Assembly: GCA_018873245.2 (NCBI GenBank)
Contig: JAEMBT020000007.1
Location: 1,364,001-1,428,000 of the forward strand
Source: Archegozetes longisetosus
Lineage: Eukaryota > Arthropoda > Arachnida > Sarcoptiformes > Trhypochthoniidae
Length of the DNA stretch: 64,000 nucleotides
Reading direction: 5' to 3'
The translations under genes were made by a program, and so were the position numbers. Shown here piece after piece: positions 46,281 to 61,200 of the stretch (positions within the stretch are counted from its first letter, which is position 1; each line of letters starts with the position of its first letter). The notes below the pieces were generated by a model. It had not been told where the DNA came from. It saw only the letters and a program-made list of their open reading frames with translations, and did not search any database.

Positions 46281-49200
46281 CTAATACTCTCTATCATCAA
46301 CGGTCCCGTGCATATAGCGATCGGTCGCTGGCTGTTGGATATATTGCGCTCTTGTCTCGTAAAAAGAAGTTTGTTGTGAATCAGTCGAGCCATAGCTCGG
46401 CTGATGGTAGTTGGCCAGACCTGTGACACTCCCGTTTTGAGCCCATGGATCTACTGGCTGTTCTGGTTGTTGTGTGAATGGATTAAGTGTAGTGTTACTG
46501 TCCACTAATGCACCGCCAGATGGCGGCCACGTCTGTTCGATTTGAGTTTGAATCGTAGGCTGATATTGCATTTGAAGCTGTTCTACATCTTTGGGCGGCT
46601 CGGACCAGGGCTGTAGATCTCCTGATGCAAATATGCCGTAAAATATGACACCGCAGATGTGTATTATTCCGGCGATTATGAATACATCTTGCCATTCTGC
46701 TGGAGTCTAGAAAATGATTGAGAGTATAGTTATTATTAGTTAAATAATTCATATGAATAAGAATTATTTATTTCAAGAATATCATTATGTATCTTATTTT
46801 CTCAGAACTATTTTAGAACAACTACTTATTAAAGTAGCGAAAATAATTTTAACTCATAAGTAAAAATTCCTACTTCATCAATAAAATGACTATTCAAACT
46901 ACAATTCTCAAGCTAATTTAATTAACTTGCTCTTTTCAATACTTATAATTTAGCGAAAAATTAGACGTTGGAATTGCGATGTTTGGTAATACAAGCTGTT
47001 CTTCAAGTTGAAAATCTATAAAATTTTATTCATTTTCTACTTGAACTACAAATAGTATAGAACGCACAATTTTCCACATTTATTCGTTATAAGAACAGAT
47101 TTGACAATTTAAGCGATTCCTGTCTTGTCTTTCACTTTTAGAAAGATAATCAAACGAGTAAAATTTCAAAATTTGACTTTGTAAGAGTTTTAGTCTTTTT
47201 TTGAGAAAGCATTGTGTATACACTAATTCCGCCTTACTTTTAGTGAGAGCTTGTAAAACCTAAAATACATCCTTTGGCTCATTCTTTAATCTTTTAACCG
47301 TCCCGGAATATATTACTGAACTGTTTCCAAGTTTTGATGGGGTTTCATTTTATTATTTTAAAATATTCTTGACTTTAGAAGTTGAAAATTCTAGACGAGT
47401 GCTATTCTTTGCTATTATAAACCATAGTATTTTGAGCAACATATTCAACAATCTTTGCTTCAAATATACTTTGATGCTTCAAGAAAGAAATTTTGAGTAT
47501 TCAGGCTGTAGTCACATTTTGATGTTTATTATTGATTATACTTATTTTTAATTAGAAACTTGATTTACACAATTCACACATAAATTATTGTCTTATAATA
47601 GTAAACTCTTTAGATTCTGAAATAACTACCTTTTCTTTCGTCATCATATTGACAACAATTGGACATAACATTCCTGCTAGAGTTCCGAAACCATTTGATA
47701 TCCCCATCAAAATACTAGCATAACGTGGAGCTATGTCTAGATGATTTACATTAAAACCTGTAAAATAGAGCAAAATCAAAATTTGCCTTATCGTATACGA
47801 ACGTTCTTCCTATATATCTCGAGCTTATTGAAATGTACTCATTGTTGACGGTGAACTCTACTTAAATGAAAATAACAGAAAAATTTATTTTTAATATTAA
47901 TTTCAGTCGAATCGACTCAAAACATTATATGTCAAGTCGACTTCGAGACTAAAACATTGATTCGCTGACAACTTTATACATCAAGTCGTCTCAAGACTTC
48001 TTATAAGAAGTCGAGTCAACTTTGCATTAATATCATCACTGTAGTTTTTATATCATGTTCATTAAATTTTTGTGCAAAATCACTTTTCCTGAAAGAACTT
48101 ATGGAATGCAATGTTGCTTAAAATAAAAATAGACTTCTTTAATAAGGAATGATTTGGTTAAAGTTCATAAAATTTATACCAGATATGGCGAATCCACTGA
48201 ATCCAACAGCAAGTGTTAACGCAATGATAGCTAAATTGGTGCTCGTAGTGCTACCGACTAACAGTAAAAATAGCGCTTCCATTCCAAAACCTCCACAATT
48301 GAATATTTTTCTAACATTAGTTGTGCTTAATTTTCCAGACATTCTCAGGTGATCGGCTAAATGTCCGCCAATTGGTACGACAAATGTCATACACAGGTGT
48401 GGAAGTGCTCCCAATACACCAGACTGTGAGAGTAAAGTAAATAAAAACAAATTCGTAAATTCAACAATTTTTAGAACCAGTAATAATTTCAAAATCCTTT
48501 TTTTATCTTACTGGGTATGTGAATAACAGAATGATTTTTAAAATAGAGATCTTACTTTTTCAACATCAAAGTGAAAAACTTCTTTAAAATACATGGGCTG
48601 TGAAATGAGCAATAAATAAAAAGTCCAACTGCGACAAAAATTGGCAACAATTATAGCGTAAACTGGAGGTGATTTGAATATTTCAACCCATGGTGTCGTT
48701 TGTAACTAAGTATAAAAATTAATTTTTTTCAATTAGAACCTTGTCTAAATTTCCAGGAGTGAATTTAAAATAATCAAAAGATAAATTCTCACGGTCGGTG
48801 GTTTTAGGGCTACAGTTCCGATGCTATTTTCGATATAAGATAGTTCTTCTCTACCTATCGTTGGATGTTTTGAGGGTTTTTCGAACGAGAGCCACATCCA
48901 AAATGCATACCACCCTAGGCCTAGCATACCTGTTTGAGAATAAGATATTAAAAGTTTTCAATTTTTACTCAAATTTAAGCCTTTTCTACATGAAACTATG
49001 TTGAACCAGCCTAAAAATAAATTCGTTACTGTTTGATAAAATTTTCTGATGGAAACAATGAATAAGACTTTTGCTATCAGAATGAGAATGCAGTCATTTT
49101 TGGGTATGATTTTAATTATTTCTTAGATTAATTAGTTTAATTAGTTCAGTAGTTTATCTAACGTTGATTCTTCACAATATCACAATTTACCGTAAAAGTA

Positions 49201-52200
49201 GAAACATGTTTCCCAACCGAGCCATTCAGTCAATAATCCAGACATTGGTAAACCAACCACAGCCCCAGCATATGAACCTATGAGTTTATATTTCATTAGT
49301 AAATAACTAGATATCCTGTCTTTAGATAAATGGCAATTAAGAGATACAGTTGGACAGCATGGATACGACTATGTAGTCGCGTTTATAGTTCTGCTAACTT
49401 ATAAAACTATTAGCGAAGTCTTAATCATGACTATTGAGTTATTTTCGGGAATAGGAATTCATTAATCTAATTAATGATGGTATTTACCGTTTAATCAATT
49501 GACTGTTCATTATCTTGCATAATGTTCGCTATGGTATCTTTAACTTGGAATAAATTGATTTTCGTATATAGAATATTTTTGTCACCTAATAACCTCTTTA
49601 AATGGCCAAATTCTAAAGAAATTATATTTAGATATTGATTTACTGCTGATTTTGACACAATTTTTCATGAATTTATTGTATCATTATAAAATATCTAGAA
49701 GTTCAATTTAGTTTAGAACCCGACAAATTTAGGTATTTATGAAAAGAATTCCTACTGAAAAGAGAAAGCCTTTTGAATTGAAGTTAAAATATTTTCTTGG
49801 CTGATCTATGTTCCTAAAAGAACAATATAGTAAAGAATCTGTTCGGAATCAGAGATTAATTAAAGCAATCTCGACAATTTTCAATGATTCTTCCCCAATT
49901 CTTAGATTCTATGCCCATCGCATGATAAAATCCATATTATTATTTAATATCAGTTCTTTTAACAAATGAAAGTAAACTAACTTATGACTAGTTCTCATAT
50001 AATAAATGGATAATTATCATTATAATCAAAATCAATGTGAAACATAGACCTATTCTATCGATTGACCCAAATTTGGCGGAATAGATATACAATATTTTAT
50101 GTTCAGAATAGGAAGTATTTGCAGAAAAGCAAGACGTTTCATTCAACAGTCTATATCACAATTCCCATTACTTTTGTTCTCTTATTCTTCATGTAATACA
50201 TGTCTTAGCACATACCACAAAAAGCCAACGTCGCCAAACGGCTTCTCTCCATTGGTGGAGCCCAATGACGCCAAATTCCGTGACACGCGGGGTATGTGAC
50301 GCCCTTTTATGGAATGATAAAAAAGCGAATAAATCAAAGTTCTTTTCTCTCTCACTCTTTCATGAGTTAGTTTCTAATCATAGAATATATATTTGAGTAA
50401 ACGATCGATTCGTTTTCGATCGATTTCATAGATTTTTAAACACATTGAAAGATAGAGCGATAAGAGTCAACTTAAATGTCTAAAATTTTAGCTTGCTAAT
50501 ATTAAGCAATACTAACATTAAGAATCGATTTCAATCCGTCTGAAACTAACAAAAAGCGGCATTGAAAATCTGATTATGATTTTTATCAATAAAAGTTGAC
50601 AGTTTCTGAAGAGAAGAGTTATTTTGAGAAAAATTCTGATTCGAAAAGAAGATCGAGAAAATATTATATGAACTATAGCTGATGGTATAGGAGTTGAGAA
50701 TAATACTTCCTAAAATATGTGAATTTTCTAGTTTGTTAATTCTGAACAATGTGTCGTTCAAAATCGGCAATTTCTGCTGAAAGTATAATTTTTTAGCTCA
50801 AAATTCCCAAATGTATAGAATGACATGATTTTCGGGATTTTGAACTCCTTTTGTGTTTATTTTAATTATGTTTTGGTATTTTAGTTAATAATCTGTAGAT
50901 ATCAACCCACCCTCAACTCACCATTTTGAGCATATCAACGGAATTCAAACTTGTTCAAACTTACAAATTTTGCGATAAAACCTAATTTGAAAAAACTATA
51001 ATTTTCTAACCGATAAAGGCGAATTTTCAAAAGCCCTGGATCTGAAAATTATTTCTAATATTGTAATTCTGGCGGTCCAGTAATTCTAAAAAATACCGCA
51101 TTTACATTGACTATAGAGTTCATTCGTGAAATCATCAATAAAGCCTCCATATATTTAGAATATATTTCTTCTGTTCACGTATATTCATATTCATTCGCAT
51201 GACTGCAATCCCTTCAAGGGGTGCCTTTTGGTCGAAATGTTTAACTCAAGAAGGATATTTTCATGTCTGAAAGCGTGCTCTACTTTAGAAACTCATTTAT
51301 ATTCAAACGGATTTACAGAATAGTAGACAATCTTTTTTCTCTTATATGAAAATGACTCATATTTAATAGGATTAGTAAAGAACGAATCTTTTGAGGTTTG
51401 CATTTATTTATTATTAAAAAAAAAAAGATTTTTGTATGAAAGCTAAATGTTCCTGTATTTAATGAGAAAATATTAGGATTTAAAAATTTTTCTCTAATTA
51501 AATATGAAAATTTTTAGTAAGTTTCTTTGAAATGAACTTCGGTTTAAATGATTAGTCTACTTCGAAAAATAGATATAATACTGTTTTGGAAATAGCTACT
51601 CTCTTAATGGAAATAACTTTCAGTTTCTATAACAACCTATGTGTTAATAAAATATTTCGTGACAAACGACACGTGACTTTATAGTACTTTCAATAACAAT
51701 TCAGTAAATCCACGATAAAAATTCGTGTGTATTGAATGATAATTAAGTATTTATTAATAAAAATTTGAAAAATGATTAGTTTTTATTTTTATTTTTAATC
51801 CTTCACGTGTCAGTTCATTTTTGTCAAATTTATAGATAAAATATTTTCTGCATATTTCCCATGTAATACAGTAATACTCTGATATAGTTAACCTCTTTAT
51901 AGTGAGAATAACTTTTGTTGGAAAAAGTATACTCAAACTTATGGTTTGAGCTCAAGTATTTTGAATTCTGAATGTATTTCAATTATGATAGTTGATAGAT
52001 TTCATGAGCAATCGAAAATTAAAACTTTTCAGAAAAATTACCATTTCCCTAGGATTTCTTTTTCACGTTATTAGTGAACATTTAAGACGTGAATTTTTCA
52101 AGAATCAATCAAATTAACAATTAAGCTTGTTAGTAGTAAGCTTGAAAATCAGGTTAGAGAAACTTCAATGAAAATAGTGAAACTCCTTATAGTGAATGAA

Positions 52201-55200
52201 AGATACTATTTTCAGCTATGCGGTATATCGAGATTTTACTGAGCTGATAAAAATTTATAATTTATGAAGATTAGAATATCAGTACAACACTAGTTTAAAC
52301 ATTAAGTCTAATTACAAGTGAAGCAGAAACAATTTTTTAGAGACCATCAAAATGTAGAGCAAATAGTTTCTTATCACGAAGTGTAATATTTCATTCAGTA
52401 TGATATTTTGCTTCATAAAAAAGAATTTCTGCTTCGAATTTACAGTTAATTGACACGTTCAAGCACTCCTATTTTCTCACCTCAACTAATCCTTGTAGAA
52501 TTCTGACGAACATGACATATCCGGGATGTAGTTTAGCGGCTCCTGGAAGCAGCATGTTGAGAAATGCAGATGTGGCTATTGCTGTACCGAAGACCCTATT
52601 GAACAATTATTCATATATTAATATATTTAATCTTCATGTTATACCAATTGACATTTTTAACCAACCTATTGGCCGGAAATCTAGCAGCTAAAAAACCGCC
52701 TGGAATTTGTGTTACTAAATAACCCCAAAAAAATGATGAGTCGACTACACCTATTGTTTCAGGTGTCCAATCAAATTCTGGTCCCTATTAGTAGAGAAGA
52801 TCATCAAAATATGTATAGATAAAAATAATTATTTCTGTTTTTAAAAATCATTTTGCATCTACCCTTTTGATATTTTAGATATGATGAAGATAAATGAACA
52901 ACATCGTAAAATTCTAATCAAGATTATTTCATATATTTATCAGCTTCTAAAATATTGAGATGAAGTCTTTCCAGGAACAATCAGTTTATTAGATCAAACA
53001 AATGGTTTTCCCACGACATGTACTTATTATATGCTGATCATAAATTTGATAAAGATTTTCAATGGAACTTTTCAAATTGAATTGCAAATATAAACGAGAC
53101 AACTACAACTCAATTAACATTAGTAAATGCTTTATTATCAGTTTTTATATCAATCTAGTAATGACGAATCAACACTCTTTTTAGAAATAATAGATTTTAG
53201 AAATTAACTTTGTTTTATCTCATTCTCAAAATTTGTAAACCAAATTTTTAGTCATAACTTGCAACTTGAAGCATCTGATGCTTGAAATAATTGATACGCA
53301 GATTTTCGATAATGAAACCAAAACCTAATTGATAGCCTGATAATCTGACATTAATGCAAACCCTAAATATGCGCTGTAATACAAACATAAAATTTTATGA
53401 AAGTAGTGCTTCTTTTGTTAGATGTCATCAAAATTATTTGAGTGCAGTCTAAACATTAGGAAGTTTTGCAGAGGAAAGTGATTTCATTAACATAATGGAA
53501 AATTCAATAGCGACGCAATCGAGTCATTGCCAATAGTTCAGTACAGAATTGAATTACTGGCACAACAAAAGACCATTCGCTACAATGAGTTCTATCTGTA
53601 TATAAATTGAAGACTTTTTGATCGATTCTCGCGCTATTTTTATTCGTGTATGACTTGTATATAAGACCAGGATTTGATGTGTTTAGATACGAAGATACAG
53701 TCAAAGCACTGTTTATAAACTCAAGTATTTTTGAAATTTTGAGATATTTCGTGAAACCTGTAATTCAGTTTCAAAATTGTATTTGAAATGGATTACTGAA
53801 AATTCACAGTAGAGTCGCATATTTATGTACAGTATATCAATTTTACACAGGCTTCGTAATGTTTAATCGTTCGAATAAGAAGTAGCCCAATATAATTTTG
53901 AAATACCGAATTCATAGACATATGACATCTAGCTTTATCAGCGTATCTTGCAGGACAACCCCAGACTAGACCCGTGACATAGCAGGATTTTAGGACCCCT
54001 AAGACTTCATAAAACAATATTCTAATAATATTCTAAAAATAATAATCATTTATTTCGATTTAATCATTTGAGTAAAGCAAAGAATATGTACCTAAATTAT
54101 AAGTTTTGAAAATCTATTCTGAAATTGCTGTGAAAAGTCATTTTGAATTTTAGAAACCAATTTTCGCCCTTCTACTTCAATTCATTTCAGTTTCTGACCC
54201 CGCAGTGGGGCTGCCATCCTTCAACAACTAACCTATCGTCTCGAGACTTTTGGCCGTTTCTTCTGAATCAAGATAGAAGTTTCATCCTGAGTGGGAATCA
54301 CAAGAACATACACTTCCACCTTATTTTAGTGTATTTTCTATCTATAATTTTGATTATTTTTCGAACAACTGCTTAAAACATATTTATACTAATGTGTCAT
54401 TCATGAGCATCAATGTTTAAATTCTGCACTCTCATAGCTTCCAACTCAATTTTTCAAAGTCGCATTAAGATTTTAGTACCCTTTGAAAATTTTTAATCAA
54501 AATTTTGTTCGAAAAAAACAGTAACCCTAACAATATGAGAAACACTAATTTTGGCTGAAAAATACATCAATAAAAATGAAATTTTGTTACATAAACTTAT
54601 TTGAGCGCTTCATTCTCATTTGCATAAAAATACAAATGTTTAAAAATTAATGAAATAAATTTTAATTCACTTGAAAAATAGAAAATTTTACATCTCAAAA
54701 GTTAGATACAAATAATGATAAAATAAATTAATGAATGGAAACGAAATAACAATTGAATTCAAAGTCAAGTAGAGATTAGTTTATTTGGAGAATTGCAAAA
54801 CTTTTATAGCGTTAATATTAAAATATACAGAACTGTAAAACATAATAAAAGATTAAGAGATCAGATGAAAAGCAGACACTACTATTCAGGATTTTAACTC
54901 ACAATTCGTGTTTATGTGTTAGTGCTATCTATAAGCAAGCATACTCTGAAAACACTATTCCCTTACATTTCATGCCTTCTAATACTCGTCTCTCTCTCCC
55001 TCAACATTCGTGTTAGTATTTGAACGTCAACTCAAATTCAGACTCTCATCAATATCAATATAAGTTAGGAATAAAGCTTTTACGGACTAAAAACACATAC
55101 AGTAAACGCCGACATGTATTTTCCATTAGAGACTAGTATCTTATATTTCATCGCATGCATAGGATTCATTCAAACCCTTCAATCTTTAAGCCTACGGTAT

Positions 55201-58200
55201 TCTTATCATAAATATTTTGAATCGTTCAAGATAAACTCGTATAAATTAAGATTACGATTCTTAAATTAGAATTATCTTCTCTGAAGATAACAAGATTGAA
55301 AAGTCAAAAAAGTTTCCTCATTTCTCTTCGTCTTTGAAAATTTTACACTTGTTCTCGATATTTTCACAACTTTTAAAACCACAAAAATATGACTCTTAAT
55401 AATGAAATTGATGTTTTTAATAAACTTGTTTGCCAAGTTTTTCGATTCTGACAAAATTAATGAAAAGAATTTCATGATTATACAGTCTGTAATTTACGGA
55501 ATAATTAAATTCATTTTTTATTTCATCAGCATTTTCATACTAATTCGATTATTTGGCCATGTGATTTTATTCTAATGCTATTGTTTAATTTAATTTTTGC
55601 GTCAATTTCTTAATAATTATAATCGAACTGCTGCATTTAAGTGAATCATCCTTAAAGCGCATTTCTCATTAACTTGTTCTCTATACCAGAATTCGAAAGT
55701 GTTGTTGGTATTAATTTATTTAGATCAAACTTCCTCCTGAAGGCAAATATGTGAGTAATACATTAATGGCAATATCCGATACGTCTGTCATTCTATCTTA
55801 ATCTGACCACCCAAACATTTGATCCTCCCTTTTCTGTTAAGTAATCCTTATCGAATCAAATGAATCATAACTTTGATGGATTCGTCTATAATTTATGTAT
55901 TACTAAAGTTTAAATGATTTCACTACACATGATAAAAATTTTCACTTTGATGAAAGAAGTTTTGCTAAACGAGAATAATAAGTGAAAATTTCAGAAACAA
56001 TTCTAAACTTTAATATCAATACTTACTGAAGTACAACAATTTTTATTAAAGGTTCAAACATTTGCTTCAAGCTCGTTGCAATAAAAACAAATAGCAATTG
56101 AAGTGTTCAAAACTCGAAGATCAGTTACTAACGTGTCATAAATTAAATCCGACTTTTCACGTAAACTGGAAAATAAAACAAGAAAATTCTTACCTGTCCA
56201 GTAGTATTGCTGATCATTTGAACAATGGCTACACCCATATTACAACGAATGCCAAAACTAATTAAAAATCCAATAGAGCTGAGGACGGCTATAGTATAGC
56301 GTTTAGTCATAGTTGGATAGCAGGGACAGTTGGGCTCAAGTAGTTTCTCCCATTTTTCTCCTTTTCCTTTAAACATCTTATGTTCGCTATAATATTCATT
56401 TGTCAGTGAGTCCTGTGTTGCGTATCCTCTTTCATTTGATTCTCCGAGTTTACTGTAAGCAAAAAGTTAAAATGACTTGATTTTTCGAACTTATTCAATA
56501 AAATTAGTGTTGAAATTCAAACATAAAAATGATGAATTCTCAATTAATAGGATAGAAAATAAGCGATATTTTTCAGCTTCACTTGAATATTGAATCTTCA
56601 GCAATAAAATATAAACAGAATAAATATTGACATATATTTACTTCATGTTGGAAATTTAGAGATTAATAACTGTCATTTTGATATTCAGTCATTTATGAAA
56701 TATCAATATAAATAAATAGATTTCTTATGGATAGTGTTGCCAAAAAAAATTTATAGCATTATAAGAAACTATTATTAGCAAAATTTGCCAAGGATTGGGT
56801 GTAGGTAGGGCTCAAATCCTTCTAGTGATCACGGAGAACTATATTTTCCTCTTAATTTTAGAAAACCACAAAAATCTCTACTTAATCTGATGAGTTTATA
56901 GAGTTCCTTCAGAGAATTTCGACAATTCCTGAAAGAAGTCCTCTAAAGTTATGGATCTTGGCCAGTTCTGGTAATTAAGTATTCTTGCACCTAAATTTTA
57001 ATTCTTAATACAAATTGTTCGTTTTCAATGCTCTGATATTTGAAATAGTACATAAAATGCAGAAATATTACTAGCAGTTCAAAATTTGACTGGTGATAAA
57101 TTTAAGATTCTAAACTTCAAAAAATATATAATTAATTGTCATGTATTAATAAGTCAACCTTGAGAAATGCATTATTTAGATCGAAAAATATAGATGACTA
57201 CAAGTTCATCCGTAGCAGTTTCCAGAGTATTTCTGTTAATAAGTTGATTAAATGACTATTTATTCAAAGAATTAAACAATTTGATTAAATAAAAATCTCA
57301 CGGGATTCCTTTGATGATCTGTTCTTGATTTTAGGTCAATCTTTTCAGTTTGATATGCAGAGATAGAGTGAAGATAAATATATCTATGACTTCTTCTTCA
57401 AATACAACCTAACTTTTCTCGCAATAAGTGAATGCTTATATTTTTATTGTGAAAGTTTTTACCGAATTGCTTTTAAGTGCACTTCAATGCATTACTTCTT
57501 ATTTAATCATCGCTTCACTTAAAGCTGGCTTTTTCAGATAGAAATTTGATGCTCGCGAGAATTCGAGCCAAGGTTCACATTTCGGCGAATATTTTGATGA
57601 ACAGTTTCTTTATTCATTTTACTTTAAAAGATTCACTCAAGAAGAGCTTTCTAATTTCAAAATCTTTAAATTGAGCCAGCATGCTTAATAAAATTCTGTG
57701 TTAAGGAAGAAGTTCCTAATATGTAATTCCTATAATTTATCGCGATTGTTGAAAAATTTTGTAATATTTTATAAGGAAATTAAGAAAATTGAATTTTAAC
57801 CTGACAATCAATAAGATTATGACTTCAATAGAGAAGGATTCATATGTATAGAAATTCTTATTCGCCTATCTATTCAAAAATATTTTCCACGAAGATCTGG
57901 TTTTATGCTTGGATTCACACATTTTTATGTGACGGAAGAGATTTTATTCGTTCAAAATATGTCTCTGAATATTAAGCCAGCATTTATTTCTAGCAATAGT
58001 AATATATAATGACATTTAAGTCAATTTTCATCTTTGAACGAATCGTAACATAATATAAGGTTTATATATTCTTCTTAATAATAATTCGCTTCCTTTTAAA
58101 TGTGAGATATAGTCAACGAAATACACGCAAACTTTACGGTGACTTAAGTCAGTAATCCGTGGGTTTTGTGGCAAGAATTACATATATAGTATATATACCG

Positions 58201-58224
58201 TGAGTGAGTGAATGAGTGAGAGGT

Positions 58225-58278
<54 letters not shown>

Positions 58279-61200
58279 AGGAGATTGCGAAAGAGATTAA
58301 GCTAGACTCTGGCTCTGTTGCCAGGCAGTGTATACAATAGATATGTTGAAAACAGTGAAATGCAAGATAAATATGAGGGAAATTAAATTTTGAAATTCTA
58401 TTGAGTTTATTTGATTGCTTCACATCTCTATCTAATTTGACGCTTAATAGAGCTCTGTGATTAGATTTGAGCTATCTGATATTTTGAGATTTTTTCGCTT
58501 CAAAAAAATTTTAGAATTCACTTATTTATTATACACGACATGATTGCTAAATGTGATTCAGTTCATGAGCACTTCTTGTGTAGACTTATTCATACTTATT
58601 CTAAAAAGTGTACTAATATTTTTTAACTTCTATAAGTATGAAAGACTCTTACACTGAAGGAAGGGGGGCTTAACTGTCCATGGTATCCAAAATCGAAATT
58701 TTATTTTTCAAGAACAACATTTTGATCTGACGAAGATAATCAAGCTGAAAAAAGCTTGATTTAATACTCTACTTTTTTACGATTTATTTCAATGCGCTAA
58801 GGCATCTAACACAACACATGCAGCTAGAGTTAGAACATTTAAGTTAGTGTTAAGTGCATATGGATTCACACACTCAAATCAGTTATAAAAATTGGAGTAT
58901 TGCATCAGCCTTTTATTGTCATTATCTCATATAGAACAAAGTATTGTACCTAAAACAATAGTATCTCGATTCTCGATTCTGAGACGGTTTAGCCCCTTCA
59001 GTTTTAGACTACATGTTCGTTATAGGAATGTATTAAATATTGTAATATATAGCTCTTTTGAATGGATTTTGATATGTTGTTCGAGTAAGTTTTTATTAGA
59101 AAAATTCACAGACCTATTTCTATACCAAGTTGGTATATCGCGTGAAAAACATTGAATTAATAACTTTTGGTTATCATAAAATATAGATTTTTTACTATAA
59201 TTCTTTTTCTTCAATCTAATTCGTGAGTTTAATTAAATCTGAGTTATGATTCGATGTCAATATTTTGGTACCAGTTATAAACATCTTTTGCTGACCCAGT
59301 AATAATTACAAAGTTCTCAACTACGAATCAGAAATATATTTCAAATATTTCAGAAATTATTTTCTTTATTATTTGGAAGACAGGAAAAATTTTAAGTTAA
59401 TTTTTAAAAGAGAATATACTCTTTTCTTATTGGTAGTCAAATATATAATATCACAATCAAAGATAATAAAACCATGATGTCTAATGATTTCGGCTTTGAA
59501 ATTATTTCGAGATACACTGATCAATTATGATGATCAACTGCTATAAACTGATGAATTTACATATATAATAGTTCAAATTCATATAATAAATTATTAGACA
59601 ACATTTTTGAAATGTTTTAGAAACATTTTTATCCTAGTTTGCTGTTTTTCTATTGATCATTTAACGTTTTTCAATTTCAATAATCTAGAAGTAAAAATAA
59701 TGAAGTAGAAATCACAATTTAGCACATAACATACAGCCCTAAATTAAAATTGATATACAAAATTGTAACGAGTTCACTTTGATAGTAAAAGACATCTCAC
59801 TCTGTTTGTCCATTCGAATTTTCAATGATAAGATTAGAAATGAATCAAAATTAATTTTCGATAAATGCAGTTCTCATTTAAGCTCAATATACAGTTATCA
59901 ACTAATGAAGTTATATATCAAATTCTATCTAACAGTGAAACTCTATTTATGAGCTTATTCTTAGTCGGTTTCACTCTCAAACAGACTATCAATAATTGAT
60001 TGAATAGCAGTGAAGAGGAACGCAAGTTATTCGCATTCTTAACATTCTCTTCACTATTACAAGAGCCAATAATATGTATATAACAGAGAACTTATAAAAG
60101 TGGTGGAGGAAAGTAGCTCATGTGTTCAACTCTTCAAAACTCTTTTCTCGTTATATTAGCGATAGATTTTTTGGAAGAATATAGAGTTATGCTGTTGTGA
60201 AGAGGCAATTGTGTAACAATGAATGAAGAATTGGCGAACATGTCATTTGGGAGAATCACTCTCTAAAAGGAGAATGAGATCAGTTCGAATAGGAGTGAGT
60301 GAGAGATGAGATCGAGAGAACTGGTCACATCAAATTCTTATGGGAATCAAATTTATTTATGACTTTGTCCGAAAATTGCTCTAAATATAATAAATATTTG
60401 TTGTCGTGTAACTCTGACGAAACGAGCACTCAATAATTGCCTTATTGATATATCACAAATTTTTCATTAGACTAAAAGGGAGAGCACTTTTATAACATAA
60501 TCATAAATGTGTTCAATATTTAAAAACGTGCAGTGAAATGACTTTCTTTTATCATACATTGTTTTCTACATTTAACTTTTCTTTCACTTTGTTTTCTATC
60601 TGTTTTTTAAGCTGTGGATTCGCAGTGAAATCACTGACACGGAGACACAAATTTATAAAATTTTTCTTTTTAAAGGCTTTATAAATAGATTAATCTTTTA
60701 AAAGGAAATAATTTTAGCTATGCCCAGCTTTCAAATATTTTCCACCATTTTCAATACTCATATTGTACACGTATTTCAACTTATTTAATAGCGAGAGGTT
60801 AATCCATGCGTCATTCTCTTTCGTATCCCCAAAAATTTTTCAGAATCAAAAATTGATTTGAAAGATTTGATTTGCATCCTTGAATTGACCAGTAGACCAA
60901 GATAACTAGCGATTCAAATAGACCATTGATCTAGGAAACTCGATTTATGCCAGCGCAATATACGGCATGTTTGTAAATTCGTCTCCTATGTTTAAAGACT
61001 TTCAACTCCAAACTAAATTATAGAATTTTATGAACAATGTATCATTTTAAAAAGAAATTTTCAAATTTTTACAACTCAAATTTTCATGAAATCATCTTAT
61101 ACATTCTTAGAGTTACAACAGCTTAAAGTCAAAAGTTAGAATTTTTCTATGAAAGTTGCATTATAATAATTTTTCTTAGTTATAATAAGAGTAATTACTA

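Noticed and set aside
46495..46752. 85-codon frame overlapping the last VGlut exon
   Set aside because: Different frame from the transporter; runs across the splice acceptor.
53823..54017. 64-codon - strand frame with several Cys, inside a VGlut intron
   Set aside because: No splice sites compatible with neighbouring exons and no family resemblance.
58199..58276. GA tract considered as a CRISPR-like or regulatory array
   Set aside because: Plain microsatellite without spacers; no regulatory evidence in sequence alone.
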